A stretch of DNA of 64,000 nucleotides from JABMNT01 sp048262255 (GCA_048262255.1 JBLXFH010000006.1:101212-165211); one strand, 5' to 3'. Counted from the stretch's first letter, positions 26,346-35,393 are shown. Notes: a model not told the origin generated them from the letters alone. Translations and numbers: made by a program.

Positions 26346-27143
26346 TCAGGCGGCATCATCCAGAAATTTCTTCAAAGGTCTGTGAATGTCGACATTGGCG
26401 GCAATCACTTCGCCTTTGCTGAGCATGTCTTTTTTTCCGCTGTAATCGGTTATGACACCACCTGCTTCCCGAACCAGAATAATGCCTGCGGCAATGTCCC
26501 AGGGCTTGATGCCTTTTTCCCAAAACCCTTCATATCGCCCGGCGGCGACATAGGCCAGATCGAGCGCAGCTGAACCAAATCGGCGGACGCCGGAAGAGCC
26601 TGCCATCACGTTCTCCAGCTGTGCCAGATAGGCTTTGTGGCCTTCCCGCCCGGCAAAGGGAATTCCCGTTGCAAAGACGGATTCAAGAACGTTTTTGCGG
26701 GTTGAAACCCGAATGCGGCGGTCGTTCAGAAATGCACCATTGCCTTGTTCGGCGGTGAACATCTGGTCGGTGATGGGTTCATAGATAACGCCGGCGAAAA
26801 TTTCGCGGTCGCGCTCAAGGGCGATGGATATGGAGAAATGAGGTATGCCGTGAAGAAAATTCAGGGTTCCATCCAAGGGGTCAATGATCCAGCGGTTGGA
26901 ATTATCCGAGCCTTCAACAACGCCCCCTTCTTCCATCAGAAAACCGTAATTGGGCCGGGCTTTCTTGAGGTCTTCAAAGAGGATTTTCTCAGACCGATGG
27001 TCGGCTTCGGAGACATAATCGGCAGGCCCTTTAAGAGAAACCTGGAGCTTCTCGATTTCTCCGAAAGAGCGTGTAAGGCTGCGCCCCGCACGGATAGCGG
27101 CGGCGGTCATGACATTCATTAAGGCACTGCGGCGATCAGCCAT
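26346..27143 (-). CDS. suhB: Inositol-1-monophosphatase
   Basis: Mg-dependent phosphatase of the inositol monophosphatase superfamily; SuhB also acts in rRNA antitermination in enterobacteria. Metal-binding residues are E71 (GFLMEEGG) and D88/D91 (DPLDGTLNF), with the second motif GIKPWDIAAGIILVREAGG near residue 220. At 265 residues the length is standard. It follows efp by 23 bases on the same strand. A GC-rich dyad without a T run lies downstream at 26282-26306. Confidence 0.92.
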   Translation of the reverse strand: MADRRSALMNVMTAAAIRAGRSLTRSFGEIEKLQVSLKGPADYVSEADHRSEKILFEDLKKARPNYGFLMEEGGVVEGSDNSNRWIIDPLDGTLNFLHGIPHFSISIALERDREIFAGVIYEPITDQMFTAEQGNGAFLNDRRIRVSTRKNVLESVFATGIPFAGREGHKAYLAQLENVMAGSSGVRRFGSAALDLAYVAAGRYEGFWEKGIKPWDIAAGIILVREAGGVITDYSGKKDMLSKGEVIAANVDIHRPLKKFLDDAA

Positions 27144-27166
27144 TTGTTTGGTGTACTTTCTTCCGG

Positions 27167-27736
27167 TTAATCTTTGGCGCGCTCAAGATAAACGCCTTCT
27201 TCTGTATTAACGACCACGCGGGTGCCGGATTCAATATGGGGCGGAACCATAATGCGCACACCATTTTCCAGCACAGCGGGTTTGTAGGAGGATGAGGCGG
27301 TTTGACCTTTGACGACAGCGTCCGCTTCTACCACTTCGAGAATGACGGTGTCTGGCAGCTTGATGCCCAAGGGGCTGTCTTCATAGCTTTCTATTTGCAC
27401 AGACATACCATCCTGCAGGTAAGGCACTTGATCTTCATTGATGGTGTTTGTATCCAGCGCGAGCTGTTCATAGGTTTCATTGTCCATGAAGGTATAGAGA
27501 CCCGCTTCTTCGTACAGATACTGGTACTCTTTCTGGTCGAGACGCACTTTTTCGACTTTCTCCGAAGAGCGGAACCGCTCGTTCAGTTTGGTGCCGTCGC
27601 GAATGTCTTTCAATTCGACCTGAAGGTAGGCACCGCCCTTGCCGGGTTGAGTGTGCTGTATTTTAACGGCGCGCCAAAGGCGGCCTTGGTGTTCGACCAC
27701 ATTACCGGGCCGGATCGCATTTCCATCAATTTTCAT
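27167..27736 (-). CDS. efp: Elongation factor P
   Basis: Rescues ribosomes stalled at proline stretches. The 189-residue, three-domain length is typical. The tip loop reads HTQPGKGGAYLQV with K33 at the site modified by EpmAB-type enzymes in some bacteria. The C-terminal signature LPDTVILEVVEAD and GVRIMVPPHIESGTRVVVNTEEGVYLERAKD is complete. Proline-rich proteins encoded here (TolA, the OmpA-domain protein, the receiver fusion) would need this factor. It lies between thiE and suhB, all in one direction. Confidence 0.96.
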   Translation of the reverse strand: MKIDGNAIRPGNVVEHQGRLWRAVKIQHTQPGKGGAYLQVELKDIRDGTKLNERFRSSEKVEKVRLDQKEYQYLYEEAGLYTFMDNETYEQLALDTNTINEDQVPYLQDGMSVQIESYEDSPLGIKLPDTVILEVVEADAVVKGQTASSSYKPAVLENGVRIMVPPHIESGTRVVVNTEEGVYLERAKD

Positions 27737-27787
27737 TGGCGTAACCCTAGCTTCAAAAGGGGATTATTCAAAAGGCGGCGGAACCTA

Positions 27788-28453
27788 TCAGTTTGATGCG
27801 GGGCTGGCAACATCTGTACCCGCCACGTCATCAAAGATTTTGTTAAATTCCTGGACGGCGACCGTTGCGCCCCTCGGATGGTCCCACACACCTGAGACAA
27901 CCGCCAGCATATCTGCACCAGCTTCAGCCAAGGGGCGGCAATTGTCCACGGTTATGCCGCCTATGGCGACACAGGGGGGCAACATGATCTCGCTCCACCA
28001 TTCGAGGATTTCCGGATCGGCCTGGGTCTTCGCCTGTTTGGTCTCTGTTGGGTAAAAAGCACCAAAGGCCACATAGTCAGCCCCTTGTTCGGCGGCCTCC
28101 ATGGCAAGGTGGCGCGAGTTGTGGCAGGTGACACCAACGACGCAATGGGGCCCGACAATCTCGCGCGCCTTTTTATAGGTTCCGTCTTCCTGACCGATGT
28201 GGACACCATCACAAACCATTTCGAGGGCCAGGTCCGGACGGTCGTTCATTAAAAAAGTAACGTCATAAGCCGAGGCGATTGGTAATAGCGTCTCACAGGC
28301 CCTGCGAATGGCGTCGTCATCGGCATTTTTCAGACGCAATTGCACAGCGCCTACATCGCCACCATCGAGGGCGGCCTTGAAGTGATCGCGAAAGGTTTTC
28401 GGCTCGAATTGCGGGGGGGTGACCAGATACAGGCGGCTACGGTACTCATTCAT
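27788..28453 (-). CDS. thiE: Thiamine-phosphate synthase
   Basis: Joins the thiazole and pyrimidine halves of thiamine. TIM-barrel motifs are visible: FLMNDRPDLALEMVCDGVHIGQED, VGVTCHNSRHLAMEAAEQGADYVAFGAFYPTETK and VAIGGITVDNCRPLAEAGADMLAVVSGV. At 221 residues it is of normal size. Its start overlaps the stop of the preceding unknown gene by one base (TAATG). No other thiamine gene or TPP riboswitch was recognised nearby. Confidence 0.93.
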   Translation of the reverse strand: MNEYRSRLYLVTPPQFEPKTFRDHFKAALDGGDVGAVQLRLKNADDDAIRRACETLLPIASAYDVTFLMNDRPDLALEMVCDGVHIGQEDGTYKKAREIVGPHCVVGVTCHNSRHLAMEAAEQGADYVAFGAFYPTETKQAKTQADPEILEWWSEIMLPPCVAIGGITVDNCRPLAEAGADMLAVVSGVWDHPRGATVAVQEFNKIFDDVAGTDVASPASN

Positions 28454-28896
28454 TATGATTTGTGTTCCATCAGATGTCTCAACACGGTTGTCATCGGTTC
28501 ATCAAGATAGGCCAGATCGAGTGCATTTGTCGGATATTTCTGCACGGTCGCACCCAGTTGTCGGGCAATATCGATGATTTTTGTCTGGGTTGGTTCGGGG
28601 GCATTCAAGGAAATATGAAGCACGCCCCGGCGTAAGGCACCCAGCGCCGCGCCGGCATCGCTCGCACAATCGAGAACGCCCTCAATCTGGCTACCCGGAA
28701 AACGGCGACGGGTGGATGTGATGATCTCCAGAAACACTTCCGGTCCAAGGCTCAGCATTGCACCCCGGTCGCTGAAAAGAAGTGCGGGCAGGCCCGATTG
28801 TTCCGATGCCTGCGCCACGCAGTCGGCATGGTCCCGTCCATGGATGATGTAGCATGGCAGGAGGGAGGGTGTGCTGTCGGATTGCGGGGCTCCCAT
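28453..28896 (-). CDS. Hypothetical protein between gap and thiE
   Basis: A 147-residue soluble protein I do not recognise. It starts MGAPQSDSTPSLLPCYIIHGRDHADCVAQASEQSG and contains IEGVLDCASDAGAALGALRRGVLHISLNA, giving alternating strands and helices that suggest a small alpha/beta fold. It overlaps the thiE start by one base, so it is coupled to thiE, and begins 70 bases after gap. The linkage suggests a role near sugar-phosphate or thiamine metabolism, but no motif proves it. Confidence 0.65.
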   Translation of the reverse strand: MGAPQSDSTPSLLPCYIIHGRDHADCVAQASEQSGLPALLFSDRGAMLSLGPEVFLEIITSTRRRFPGSQIEGVLDCASDAGAALGALRRGVLHISLNAPEPTQTKIIDIARQLGATVQKYPTNALDLAYLDEPMTTVLRHLMEHKS

Positions 28897-28966
28897 TCAA
28901 CGGCTCCTGAAACGGGTCAGGGCCATTGATGTGTGGGAGCCCCCAATGCGAAGTCGGGAGGATGAC

Positions 28967-29974
28967 CTAGCTGGCATTCATCAATGCAACAGCCGTGTCC
29001 GGCATGCGGCTCGAGAAGCCCCATTCATTATCATACCAGCTGAGGACACGGACAAAATTGCCCTGCATCACTTGCGTTTGGGTGGCGTCAAAGCTGGAAC
29101 TGGCCGGGTTGTGATTGAAGTCGACCGAAACCAAAGGCAGCTCGTTATAGCCGAGCACACCTTTCAATCGGCCTTCCGAGGCTTCTTTCATTGCAGCGTT
29201 GATTTCTTCGACCGTGGTGTCGCGTCCGGAAACGAAGGTGAGGTCGATCAATGAGACGTTGGGAGTCGGGACACGGACAGACGTTCCGTCCAGCTTGCCT
29301 TTGAGTTCCGGCAGAACCAGACCAACAGCCGCTGCCGCACCGGTTGATGTGGGGATCATGGAAAGGGCTGCGGCACGGGCCCGGCGGGGGTCGGAATGCA
29401 GGGCGTCGAGCGGGCGCTGGTCACCTGTATAGGAATGGATGGTTGTCATGAAACCTTTTTCGATGCCAACGGCCTTATTCAACACGTCGGCGACCGGAGC
29501 CAGACAGTTGGTGGTGCAGGAGGCGTTGGAAACAACCGTATCGGCCGCCGTCAGCAGATCGCTGTTGACGCCATAAACAATGGTTTTATCGACTTCCTTC
29601 GCCGGGGCGGAAATCAGCACCTTTTTGGCGCCGGCCTGCAGATGTTTCGATGCTGAAGGCTTGTCGGTGAAAAAGCCTGTGCATTCCATGGCCACATCGA
29701 CATCCAGGCTGGCCCAAGGCAAAGCAGCCGGATCGCGTTCGGCGCTGACCTTGATGGGGCCATAGCCCACGTCAATGGTGTCACCGTCGACTTTGACGTC
29801 GGCATTCAAGACACCGTGCACGGAGTCATACTTGAGCAGATGGGCGTTCATTTCGGCTGAGCCCAGATCGTTAATTCCGACGACCTGAACGTCTGTTCGT
29901 CCGCTTTCGATGATGCTGCGCATGACAAGGCGGCCTATTCGGCCAAAGCCATTGATTGCGAGTCGTACCGTCAT
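28967..29974 (-). CDS. gap: Glyceraldehyde-3-phosphate dehydrogenase
   Basis: Glycolytic NAD-dependent enzyme. INGFGRIGRL opens the Rossmann fold; D36 in VVGIND supports NAD specificity. The catalytic pair is C153 in SNASCTTNC and H180, and the C-terminal SWYDNEWGFSSRM is complete (335 residues). A strong AAGGAGG ribosome site precedes the start. The usual neighbours tkt, pgk and fba are not present here. Confidence 0.96.
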   Translation of the reverse strand: MTVRLAINGFGRIGRLVMRSIIESGRTDVQVVGINDLGSAEMNAHLLKYDSVHGVLNADVKVDGDTIDVGYGPIKVSAERDPAALPWASLDVDVAMECTGFFTDKPSASKHLQAGAKKVLISAPAKEVDKTIVYGVNSDLLTAADTVVSNASCTTNCLAPVADVLNKAVGIEKGFMTTIHSYTGDQRPLDALHSDPRRARAAALSMIPTSTGAAAAVGLVLPELKGKLDGTSVRVPTPNVSLIDLTFVSGRDTTVEEINAAMKEASEGRLKGVLGYNELPLVSVDFNHNPASSSFDATQTQVMQGNFVRVLSWYDNEWGFSSRMPDTAVALMNAS

Positions 29975-30337
29975 AATTTCCTCCTTTGATGGAACTTAAG
30001 TAATGTGCCCTTAAAACGGGATTTTGTCTGCCGAAAAGGCGTGTTGGAGACTTAAAAACGCTGTTTCAATTGGGTGGCAAACATCCAAGGATTGGCCCCT
30101 TGCGTCAATACCTACTGTTGCGAATCGTGTTCGACCAAACGTAAAAAACAACGATCGATAGCAACCGGAATGAAGTGATCGTTTGCCATTACATAAAACC
30201 GTATCGCACTAAACGGCATTTTTTTCTTTTTATTAAGGGCTTTATGGCAACTTTCTATGAGTTTAGTTGACCTGTTGCGTCGACAATGTCTAAATGTGGT
30301 TAATTGGTAGATTTTAGCACACATCGGGGGATGGCTT
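29975..30337. other. Intergenic region between gap and the DUF4164 gene
   Basis: A 363-base AT-rich divergent region. The left edge holds the gap ribosome site. On the right, TTGACC at 30267-30272 followed 17 bases later by CTAAAT (30290-30295) is a plausible but weak promoter for the DUF4164-zapA-6S RNA block. No RNA gene or reading frame convinced me; the minus-strand frame at 30112-30345 has no ribosome site or recognisable sequence. Confidence 0.4.
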
Positions 30338-30616
30338 TTGTCCAATCAGGTATCCATTCAAAAGCCGACTCGTGTCGAGCGGGCGCGGGACCGTTTGGAA
30401 ACGGCTGTTGCGCGTCTTGAGAATGCGCTTTCGGCACAGGGTAACGCGCCAGTATCGGTTGTGCAGGATGCCGATCAAAATGCGCAACTAAAGGCTCTTT
30501 CGGAAGAGGTTCAACAACTTCGCCAGGAAAATCTTGCTCTAAAACGGGTCAACGAACAGGTATCCAGCAGACTGGATAAAGCCATCGGGCGTTTACGCCA
30601 TGCGATTGAGGATTGA
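30338..30616 (+). CDS. DUF4164-type coiled-coil protein
   Basis: A 92-residue helical protein (RARDRLETAVARLENAL ... LKALSEEVQQLRQENLALKRVNEQVSSRLDKAIGRLRHAIED) with clear heptads and no membrane segment. It starts with TTG at 30338, preceded by a GGGGGA ribosome site; the nearby ATG at 30331 is in a different frame. Its position directly before zapA is conserved in alphaproteobacteria and suggests a link to division, though this is unproven. Confidence 0.8.
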   Translation: MSNQVSIQKPTRVERARDRLETAVARLENALSAQGNAPVSVVQDADQNAQLKALSEEVQQLRQENLALKRVNEQVSSRLDKAIGRLRHAIED

Positions 30617-30620
30617 TTGA

Positions 30621-30956
30621 ATGGGACAGGTTAACGTTGAGATCAACGGTCGTAAGTATCAGATCGCCTGCGATGACGGACAGGAAGCGCATTTGTCGCG
30701 TCTGGGGACTTATATTGATAACCGGATCGGCGAACTGATTGCTGCTGTGGGCCAGATTGGGGATGCCCGTTTGCTGGTTATGGTCTCACTGCTGGTCGCC
30801 GATGAATTGTCCGATGCCTATGCCGAACTTGAAGTGGCACGCAATGCCGAAGGCGGCGTTTCAGCTGCACTCAGCGCAGAAGAAAAGCTCAGCACAAAGA
30901 TGGACGGGCTGGCCAGCCGCATCGAAAGTATTGCGGAGAGCCTCGAACCGGCTTAA
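30621..30956 (+). CDS. zapA: Cell division protein ZapA
   Basis: Small FtsZ-bundling protein at the division ring. The N-terminal beta segment VNVEINGRKYQIACDDGQEAHLSRLGTYIDNRI is typical, followed by a helical C-terminal half with coiled-coil character (111 residues). It starts four bases after the DUF4164 stop, so the two are co-translated, and is followed by the 6S RNA and the formyl-THF cyclo-ligase, the classical neighbourhood. Confidence 0.92.
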   Translation: MGQVNVEINGRKYQIACDDGQEAHLSRLGTYIDNRIGELIAAVGQIGDARLLVMVSLLVADELSDAYAELEVARNAEGGVSAALSAEEKLSTKMDGLASRIESIAESLEPA

Positions 30957-30962
30957 GTATGG

Positions 30963-31128
30963 TCGCGAGCGATTACTGCGGAATGCGTCAGGGCAATTTA
31001 TCCTGGGGCCAATAAGAATCTTTAGGGAGCTGTCCCTGTCGGACTCGTGGGTCCGGTATATGGTGCCCACCTGCATCTGCAGGCCACGGAGATACTTCAT
31101 CCCAACGGTTTCTTGGTGTCGCTCACTT
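30963..31128 (+). ncRNA. ssrS: 6S RNA
   Basis: 6S RNA binds the sigma-70 form of RNA polymerase. The stretch between zapA and the 5-formyl-THF cyclo-ligase gene, the usual place for this RNA, closes on itself. GAGCGA (30967-30972) pairs with TCGCTC (31119-31124), enclosing about 150 bases with GC-rich arms such as CCTGGGG near 31005 and GGGTCC/GGTGCCC segments around 31050-31070. The 3' part CATCCCAACGGTTTCTTGG resembles alphaproteobacterial 6S RNAs as I remember them. Exact ends are estimates. Confidence 0.75.
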
Positions 31129-31165
31129 TAACCCGCTTATTCCAAATCTCATTGAAGCATGCCTT

Positions 31166-31759
31166 ATGTCCCTAGCCGATACGAAACGGACGGTTCGATT
31201 GTTGGCCCAGGAAAAACGAAAGGCTGCTGCTGCCAGCGCACCGACTGATTCAGGCAATCGGCTGGCGGGGCATTTGATGGATATGATTGCGACGTTTTCA
31301 GGGGCGCGAACGGTTTCCGGGTTTTTGCCTATCGCCGATGAAATCGACATTCTGCCCACATTGCGCCAGCTTGGTTCCAACGGCTACCAAACCTGCCTGC
31401 CGGTGGTGATCGCAAAAAACCAGCCACTTGTTTTCAGGATCTGGAAAGAGGGCGACGCCATTGCGCCGGGACCGCTGAAGACGCACCATCCCTTATCCAG
31501 TGCTCTGGAAGTCCTGCCGGATATTCTGCTCGTGCCTTTGTTGGCCTTCGATACGGCCGGATACCGGATTGGTTGGGGCGGCGGTTTTTATGACCGGACA
31601 CTGGCAAAGCTCATGGCTTTGCCTCACAAGGCGATCGCCATTGGCGTGGCCTACGATGGTCAGGCCCGCGATGACATCCCCGTCGACACCTATGATATGC
31701 CGATGGATTTTATTGCGACTGAAAAACAAATATTAAAAACAATGAAAGACGGATATTGA
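31166..31759 (+). CDS. 5-formyltetrahydrofolate cyclo-ligase
   Basis: Converts 5-formyl-THF to methenyl-THF with ATP. The signature RIGWGGGFYDRTLAKL and the preceding LLVPLLAFDTAGYR are clear, and the N-terminal LAQEKRKAAA helix carries the ATP-contacting Arg/Lys. At 197 residues it has normal length. It is directly downstream of the 6S RNA (the ygfA position) and its stop overlaps the YmdB-like start by one base. Confidence 0.92.
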   Translation: MSLADTKRTVRLLAQEKRKAAAASAPTDSGNRLAGHLMDMIATFSGARTVSGFLPIADEIDILPTLRQLGSNGYQTCLPVVIAKNQPLVFRIWKEGDAIAPGPLKTHHPLSSALEVLPDILLVPLLAFDTAGYRIGWGGGFYDRTLAKLMALPHKAIAIGVAYDGQARDDIPVDTYDMPMDFIATEKQILKTMKDGY

Positions 31760-32562
31760 TGCGCATTTTGATGATCGGCGATGTGGTTGGAAAATCGGGT
31801 CGTGAAGCCGTTTCCCAGCATTTGCCGGCACTCAGAGAGCGCCTGGGTCTGGATTTTGTCACCGTCAACGGTGAAAACGCCGCCCATGGCTTTGGCATTA
31901 CCGACAAAATTTGTGAATCCCTTTATCAGAATGGCGCTGATGTGGTGACCACTGGCAACCACATCTGGGACCAGCGCCCAATCATGAATTATATCGATGG
32001 CGACCCGAAACTGCTGCGTCCGATCAATTATCCGGCGGGGACCCCCGGCAACGGTTTTGGCATCTATAAGGCGCGGGGCGGTCAACAAATTCTGGTGATT
32101 AACGCCATGGGTCGCTTGTTCATGGATTCACTTGATGACCCATTCGCTGCTATTGAGGGTGTGCTGGCAAAGCACAAGCTGGGTGTGGATATCGCTGCGA
32201 TCCTGATTGATTTTCATGCCGAGGCGAGCAGTGAAAAGCAGGCTATTGGCCATGTGGTCGACGGCCGGGCCAGCGTCGTGGTCGGCACCCATACCCATGT
32301 ACCGACGGCTGATTACCGGATCCTATCCGGTGGTACTGCGTTCCAGACAGACCTCGGCATGACAGGCGATTATGATTCGGTGATTGGTATGCAGAAAAAA
32401 ATCGCCAGCGATCGTTTCACGACAAAATTGCCGCAGGAACGGCTTCAGCCAGCAGATGGCGAGGCCACGTTATGTGGCCTTGTTGTTGAGCTTGATGATC
32501 AAACGGGTTTGGCGAAATCGGCCGCTCCTATACGCGTTGGTGGTCGGCTGACCCAGACGTAA
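31759..32562 (+). CDS. YmdB family metallophosphoesterase
   Basis: A 267-residue binuclear metallophosphoesterase, homologous to Bacillus YmdB, which hydrolyses 2',3'-cyclic nucleotides. Metal motifs are MIGDVVGKSGRE (D8), VNGENAAHGFGIT (Glu/Asn), TTGNHIWDQ (Asn-His), IDFHAEASSEK and VVVGTHTHVPTAD. ATG 31759 overlaps the stop of the preceding gene (TGATG). The substrate in this organism is inferred only from the family. Confidence 0.88.
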   Translation: MRILMIGDVVGKSGREAVSQHLPALRERLGLDFVTVNGENAAHGFGITDKICESLYQNGADVVTTGNHIWDQRPIMNYIDGDPKLLRPINYPAGTPGNGFGIYKARGGQQILVINAMGRLFMDSLDDPFAAIEGVLAKHKLGVDIAAILIDFHAEASSEKQAIGHVVDGRASVVVGTHTHVPTADYRILSGGTAFQTDLGMTGDYDSVIGMQKKIASDRFTTKLPQERLQPADGEATLCGLVVELDDQTGLAKSAAPIRVGGRLTQT

Positions 32563-32737
32563 ATTGCGGAAACGTGTTAGTTTTGCGCAAGACAAACTGA
32601 TAACTTTCAGAAACAGTTTTATTGTTATGCCAATGATGCGCGTAATGTCATTCTTAATAATCATTTTACCTTGCTTGGCAGATGATGGTTCGAATGTAAC
32701 CGTCCGATGTACAAACCTAAATGGTGAATAAATCCTA

Positions 32738-34462
32738 ATGTCAAATACAGGCCAAATACCCGAGCTTGATCTGGAAACGGCTCGCCATCGTATCCAGGAA
32801 CTGGAGGCAGAATGTTTAGCGCTCAGAGAAGCTAATGATGAGTTGCATCAGAATAATGTTGTGGTCGAGGAACTTAAGCAGGCTGAAGATTTATTAAAAG
32901 AGAGCCATGAAAACCACAGGCTGATTTTAGAAAGCAGCCCTTTTGGCATCTCGATCGTCTCATTAGATGATTTAAAAAAGCGCCTTTTTGTAAACGGAAG
33001 AATGCTGGAGATGTTTGGATACGATACTGCTGAAGAGATGCTTAATTTCTCTGCTGTTGACAGCTATTGCGATCCTGAAGACCTCAACCGGATGAGGCGT
33101 TCTGATGCTGAAGGGGCGCTATTACCGGAAGCCGAGATGGAGAGACTCCGTAAAGATGGTACACGTTGGTGGTGCCATCTCTATCGGAGACATGCCGTAT
33201 TTGAAGGTGAGGAGGTAATTATTGTTTGGCACCGGGATGTGACGGAGCGGAAAAGAACACGTCAAGCAATGGAATTAGCCAAGCGGCAAGCCCAGGAAGC
33301 AAATCAGGCAAAATCAGGGTTTCTGGCAACGATGAGCCATGAAATACGAACCCCCTTAAATGGAGTATTGGGAATTGCGCAATTATTAAAAGACACGGAG
33401 CTCGACAACGATCAAAGAAAAAAAGTTGAAACGATTTTAGCGTCGGGTGAAACGTTGCTCGCGATTATCAGTGATGTTCTGGATATGAGTAAAATTGAAG
33501 CGGGGGGGATGGAAATTGAAAACACTGCATTTAGTTTAAAAGATTTGGTCGCAACCATCGCCACACCATTTCAAAGCCTGGCTGATGAGCGGGGATTGAA
33601 ATTGAGGGTAACCAGTCAACTGGATACAACAGCTATTCTGAGAGGGGACCCCATTCGATTGCGCCAAATTCTTTGGAATCTGTTGAGCAATGCAATCAAG
33701 TTTACGAAGCAGGGGGGGGTGACTTTATCAATCGAGCAAACAGGTAAGGAGTTATATCCTCAATCTGCCGACAATGATCTGACGCTGGTTTTTACAGTCT
33801 CGGATACGGGGGCCGGTATCGCTAGGGATCGTTTGGGCGCAATATTTGATGCCTTTGCGCAAGAAGATAACTCGATTACGCGGAAATTTGGTGGAACCGG
33901 GCTGGGGTTGTCAATTGTCAGGCAACTGACTGAATTGATGGGGGGAACAATTGAGGTAAGCAGTGAGGTTGGCGTTGGAACTGCTTTTGTTGTGCTTATA
34001 CCTTTCAAACGGGCGACAAATGAGGAAGCGGTTATGCTTTCGATGTCTAGCCAAGAACAAGAAACGGATGTCTTCAAGCCATTGAGAGTTCTTGTCGCAG
34101 AAGACAATGCTGTAAACGCGATGATTGCAAAGGCATTTCTTGAAAAGTTGGGTCATGAGGTGAAGCAAGCGGAGAACGGTAGAGAAGCCGTTGAAATTGC
34201 CGCCGAAAACTGGGCTGATCTTATTCTTATGGACATTCATATGCCGGAAATGGATGGGGTTGAAGCGACGAAGTACATTCGTGCGACAGAGCATGGGGCT
34301 CGCTTGCCAATTGTGGGCCTCACTGCCGAGGCTTTTTCTGAGCGCCACGATCTCTTTCGCGATGCCGGGATGAATGATGTGCTTACTAAACCCTTTACGG
34401 AAGAGCAGCTTGTAAAAGCTTTGGCGAAGCATGGGGAAAGTGCAAAAACAGGACGCAGCTAA
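32738..34462 (+). CDS. Hybrid sensor histidine kinase (PAS-HisKA-HATPase-receiver)
   Basis: A 574-residue soluble kinase. Order: N-terminal coiled coil (1-60), PAS domain (about 65-175, LILESSPFGISIVSLDDLKKRLFVNGRML), HisKA with H201 in ATMSHEIRTPLNG, HATPase_c with NAIKF, DTGAGI and GTGLGLSIV, and a receiver (about 450-570) with D499 in LILMDIHMPEMDG and a Lys in LTKPF. No membrane helix, so it senses an internal cue. The gene is visibly AT-richer than its neighbours, uses many A/T-ending codons and has no clear ribosome site. No response regulator or histidine phosphotransferase is adjacent. Confidence 0.88.
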   Translation: MSNTGQIPELDLETARHRIQELEAECLALREANDELHQNNVVVEELKQAEDLLKESHENHRLILESSPFGISIVSLDDLKKRLFVNGRMLEMFGYDTAEEMLNFSAVDSYCDPEDLNRMRRSDAEGALLPEAEMERLRKDGTRWWCHLYRRHAVFEGEEVIIVWHRDVTERKRTRQAMELAKRQAQEANQAKSGFLATMSHEIRTPLNGVLGIAQLLKDTELDNDQRKKVETILASGETLLAIISDVLDMSKIEAGGMEIENTAFSLKDLVATIATPFQSLADERGLKLRVTSQLDTTAILRGDPIRLRQILWNLLSNAIKFTKQGGVTLSIEQTGKELYPQSADNDLTLVFTVSDTGAGIARDRLGAIFDAFAQEDNSITRKFGGTGLGLSIVRQLTELMGGTIEVSSEVGVGTAFVVLIPFKRATNEEAVMLSMSSQEQETDVFKPLRVLVAEDNAVNAMIAKAFLEKLGHEVKQAENGREAVEIAAENWADLILMDIHMPEMDGVEATKYIRATEHGARLPIVGLTAEAFSERHDLFRDAGMNDVLTKPFTEEQLVKALAKHGESAKTGRS

Positions 34463-34471
34463 GTGAGGAAA

Positions 34472-35365
34472 TTACAAGGGTTTCAGTTCAGAGCCGAACC
34501 GATGTTCCGGCAATCCTTGCCCCAGCCCTTCGATGGCGAACAGGGAACCGGCTAGCGGTTCGGCCTTTAACTGGTCTTCCGACAGAAATTTGGCGGCGGT
34601 CGTCACATAAAGGGTTTTCAGGTCATTGCCGCCAAAACAAATGCAGGTCGGGTTGGTGACCGGCATCGGGATTTTCCGGTCAATGGTCCCGTCCGGTCGA
34701 TAGCGGACAAGGCAGGCACCAGCAAAAAACGCATTCCACAAACAGCCATCCACATCCACACATGCGCCATCCGGGCGCTCGCCGGTTTCGGTATAGTCTG
34801 CAAACAGGCGTTGATTGGTAAGTGCGCCGTCATCGATGTCATAATCGAAGGCCCAAGTCAGGTGCCGTCGGGTGTCTGTAAAATAAAAGGTTTTGTCATC
34901 AGGAGAGAAGGCCATGCCGTTGCTGACCTTGACATCGCCCATCGCTTTTCTGAACGTGCCGTCGGGCGCGACACAATAGAGGGCACCATTGGGCCGGTTG
35001 TACTCGTTGTCCATGGTGCCGATCCACAAACGCCCGTTGCGATCAACCCGGCCGTCATTGAGCCGGTTGTCGAGGCCGCTTTCGATTTCGGCCAAAGGGG
35101 TGAGGGTATTGGTCGCCACATCCAGATGCTGCAATTCCAGATCAATGGCGACCAGCAGGTCATCGGTTTTGGTCAGCGCCAGCGAACCCAGAAAGGTTCC
35201 CGGTTGCGGCAGTGCTGTATGGGCTCCTGTTGTGGGATCGAAGGATTGCAGCTTCGGTTTTTCGATATCGAGCCACCACAGCTTCTGTGTCCGGTCGCAC
35301 CACAAGGGCGTCTCGCCCAGTTGGTCATGGTTCTGGACAACGCATTCAACAGAGTAAGACGACAT
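34472..35365 (-). CDS. SMP-30/gluconolactonase family protein
   Basis: Six-bladed propeller lactonase of the SMP-30 family, usually acting on sugar lactones with a divalent metal. Visible landmarks are LGETPLWCDRTQKLWWLDI, the metal Asn/Asp region LNDGRVDRNGRLWIGTMD and SNGMAFSPDDKTFYFTDT, with CVDVDGCLWNAFF later. I chose ATG 35365 (MSSYSVECVVQN) because the first Glu-containing strand starts there; the open frame extends back into aroQ. It is the last gene of the quiC-aroQ operon; a lactonase for quinate lactone is conceivable but unproven. Confidence 0.82.
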   Translation of the reverse strand: MSSYSVECVVQNHDQLGETPLWCDRTQKLWWLDIEKPKLQSFDPTTGAHTALPQPGTFLGSLALTKTDDLLVAIDLELQHLDVATNTLTPLAEIESGLDNRLNDGRVDRNGRLWIGTMDNEYNRPNGALYCVAPDGTFRKAMGDVKVSNGMAFSPDDKTFYFTDTRRHLTWAFDYDIDDGALTNQRLFADYTETGERPDGACVDVDGCLWNAFFAGACLVRYRPDGTIDRKIPMPVTNPTCICFGGNDLKTLYVTTAAKFLSEDQLKAEPLAGSLFAIEGLGQGLPEHRFGSELKPL

Positions 35366-35393
35366 GGTATTCAGTGTCCCTTGATTTTTATGT

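Noticed and set aside
30112..30345. 77-residue minus-strand frame in the gap-zapA intergenic region
   Set aside because: No ribosome site, mixed basic sequence with no family, and it runs across the promoter region of the DUF4164 gene.
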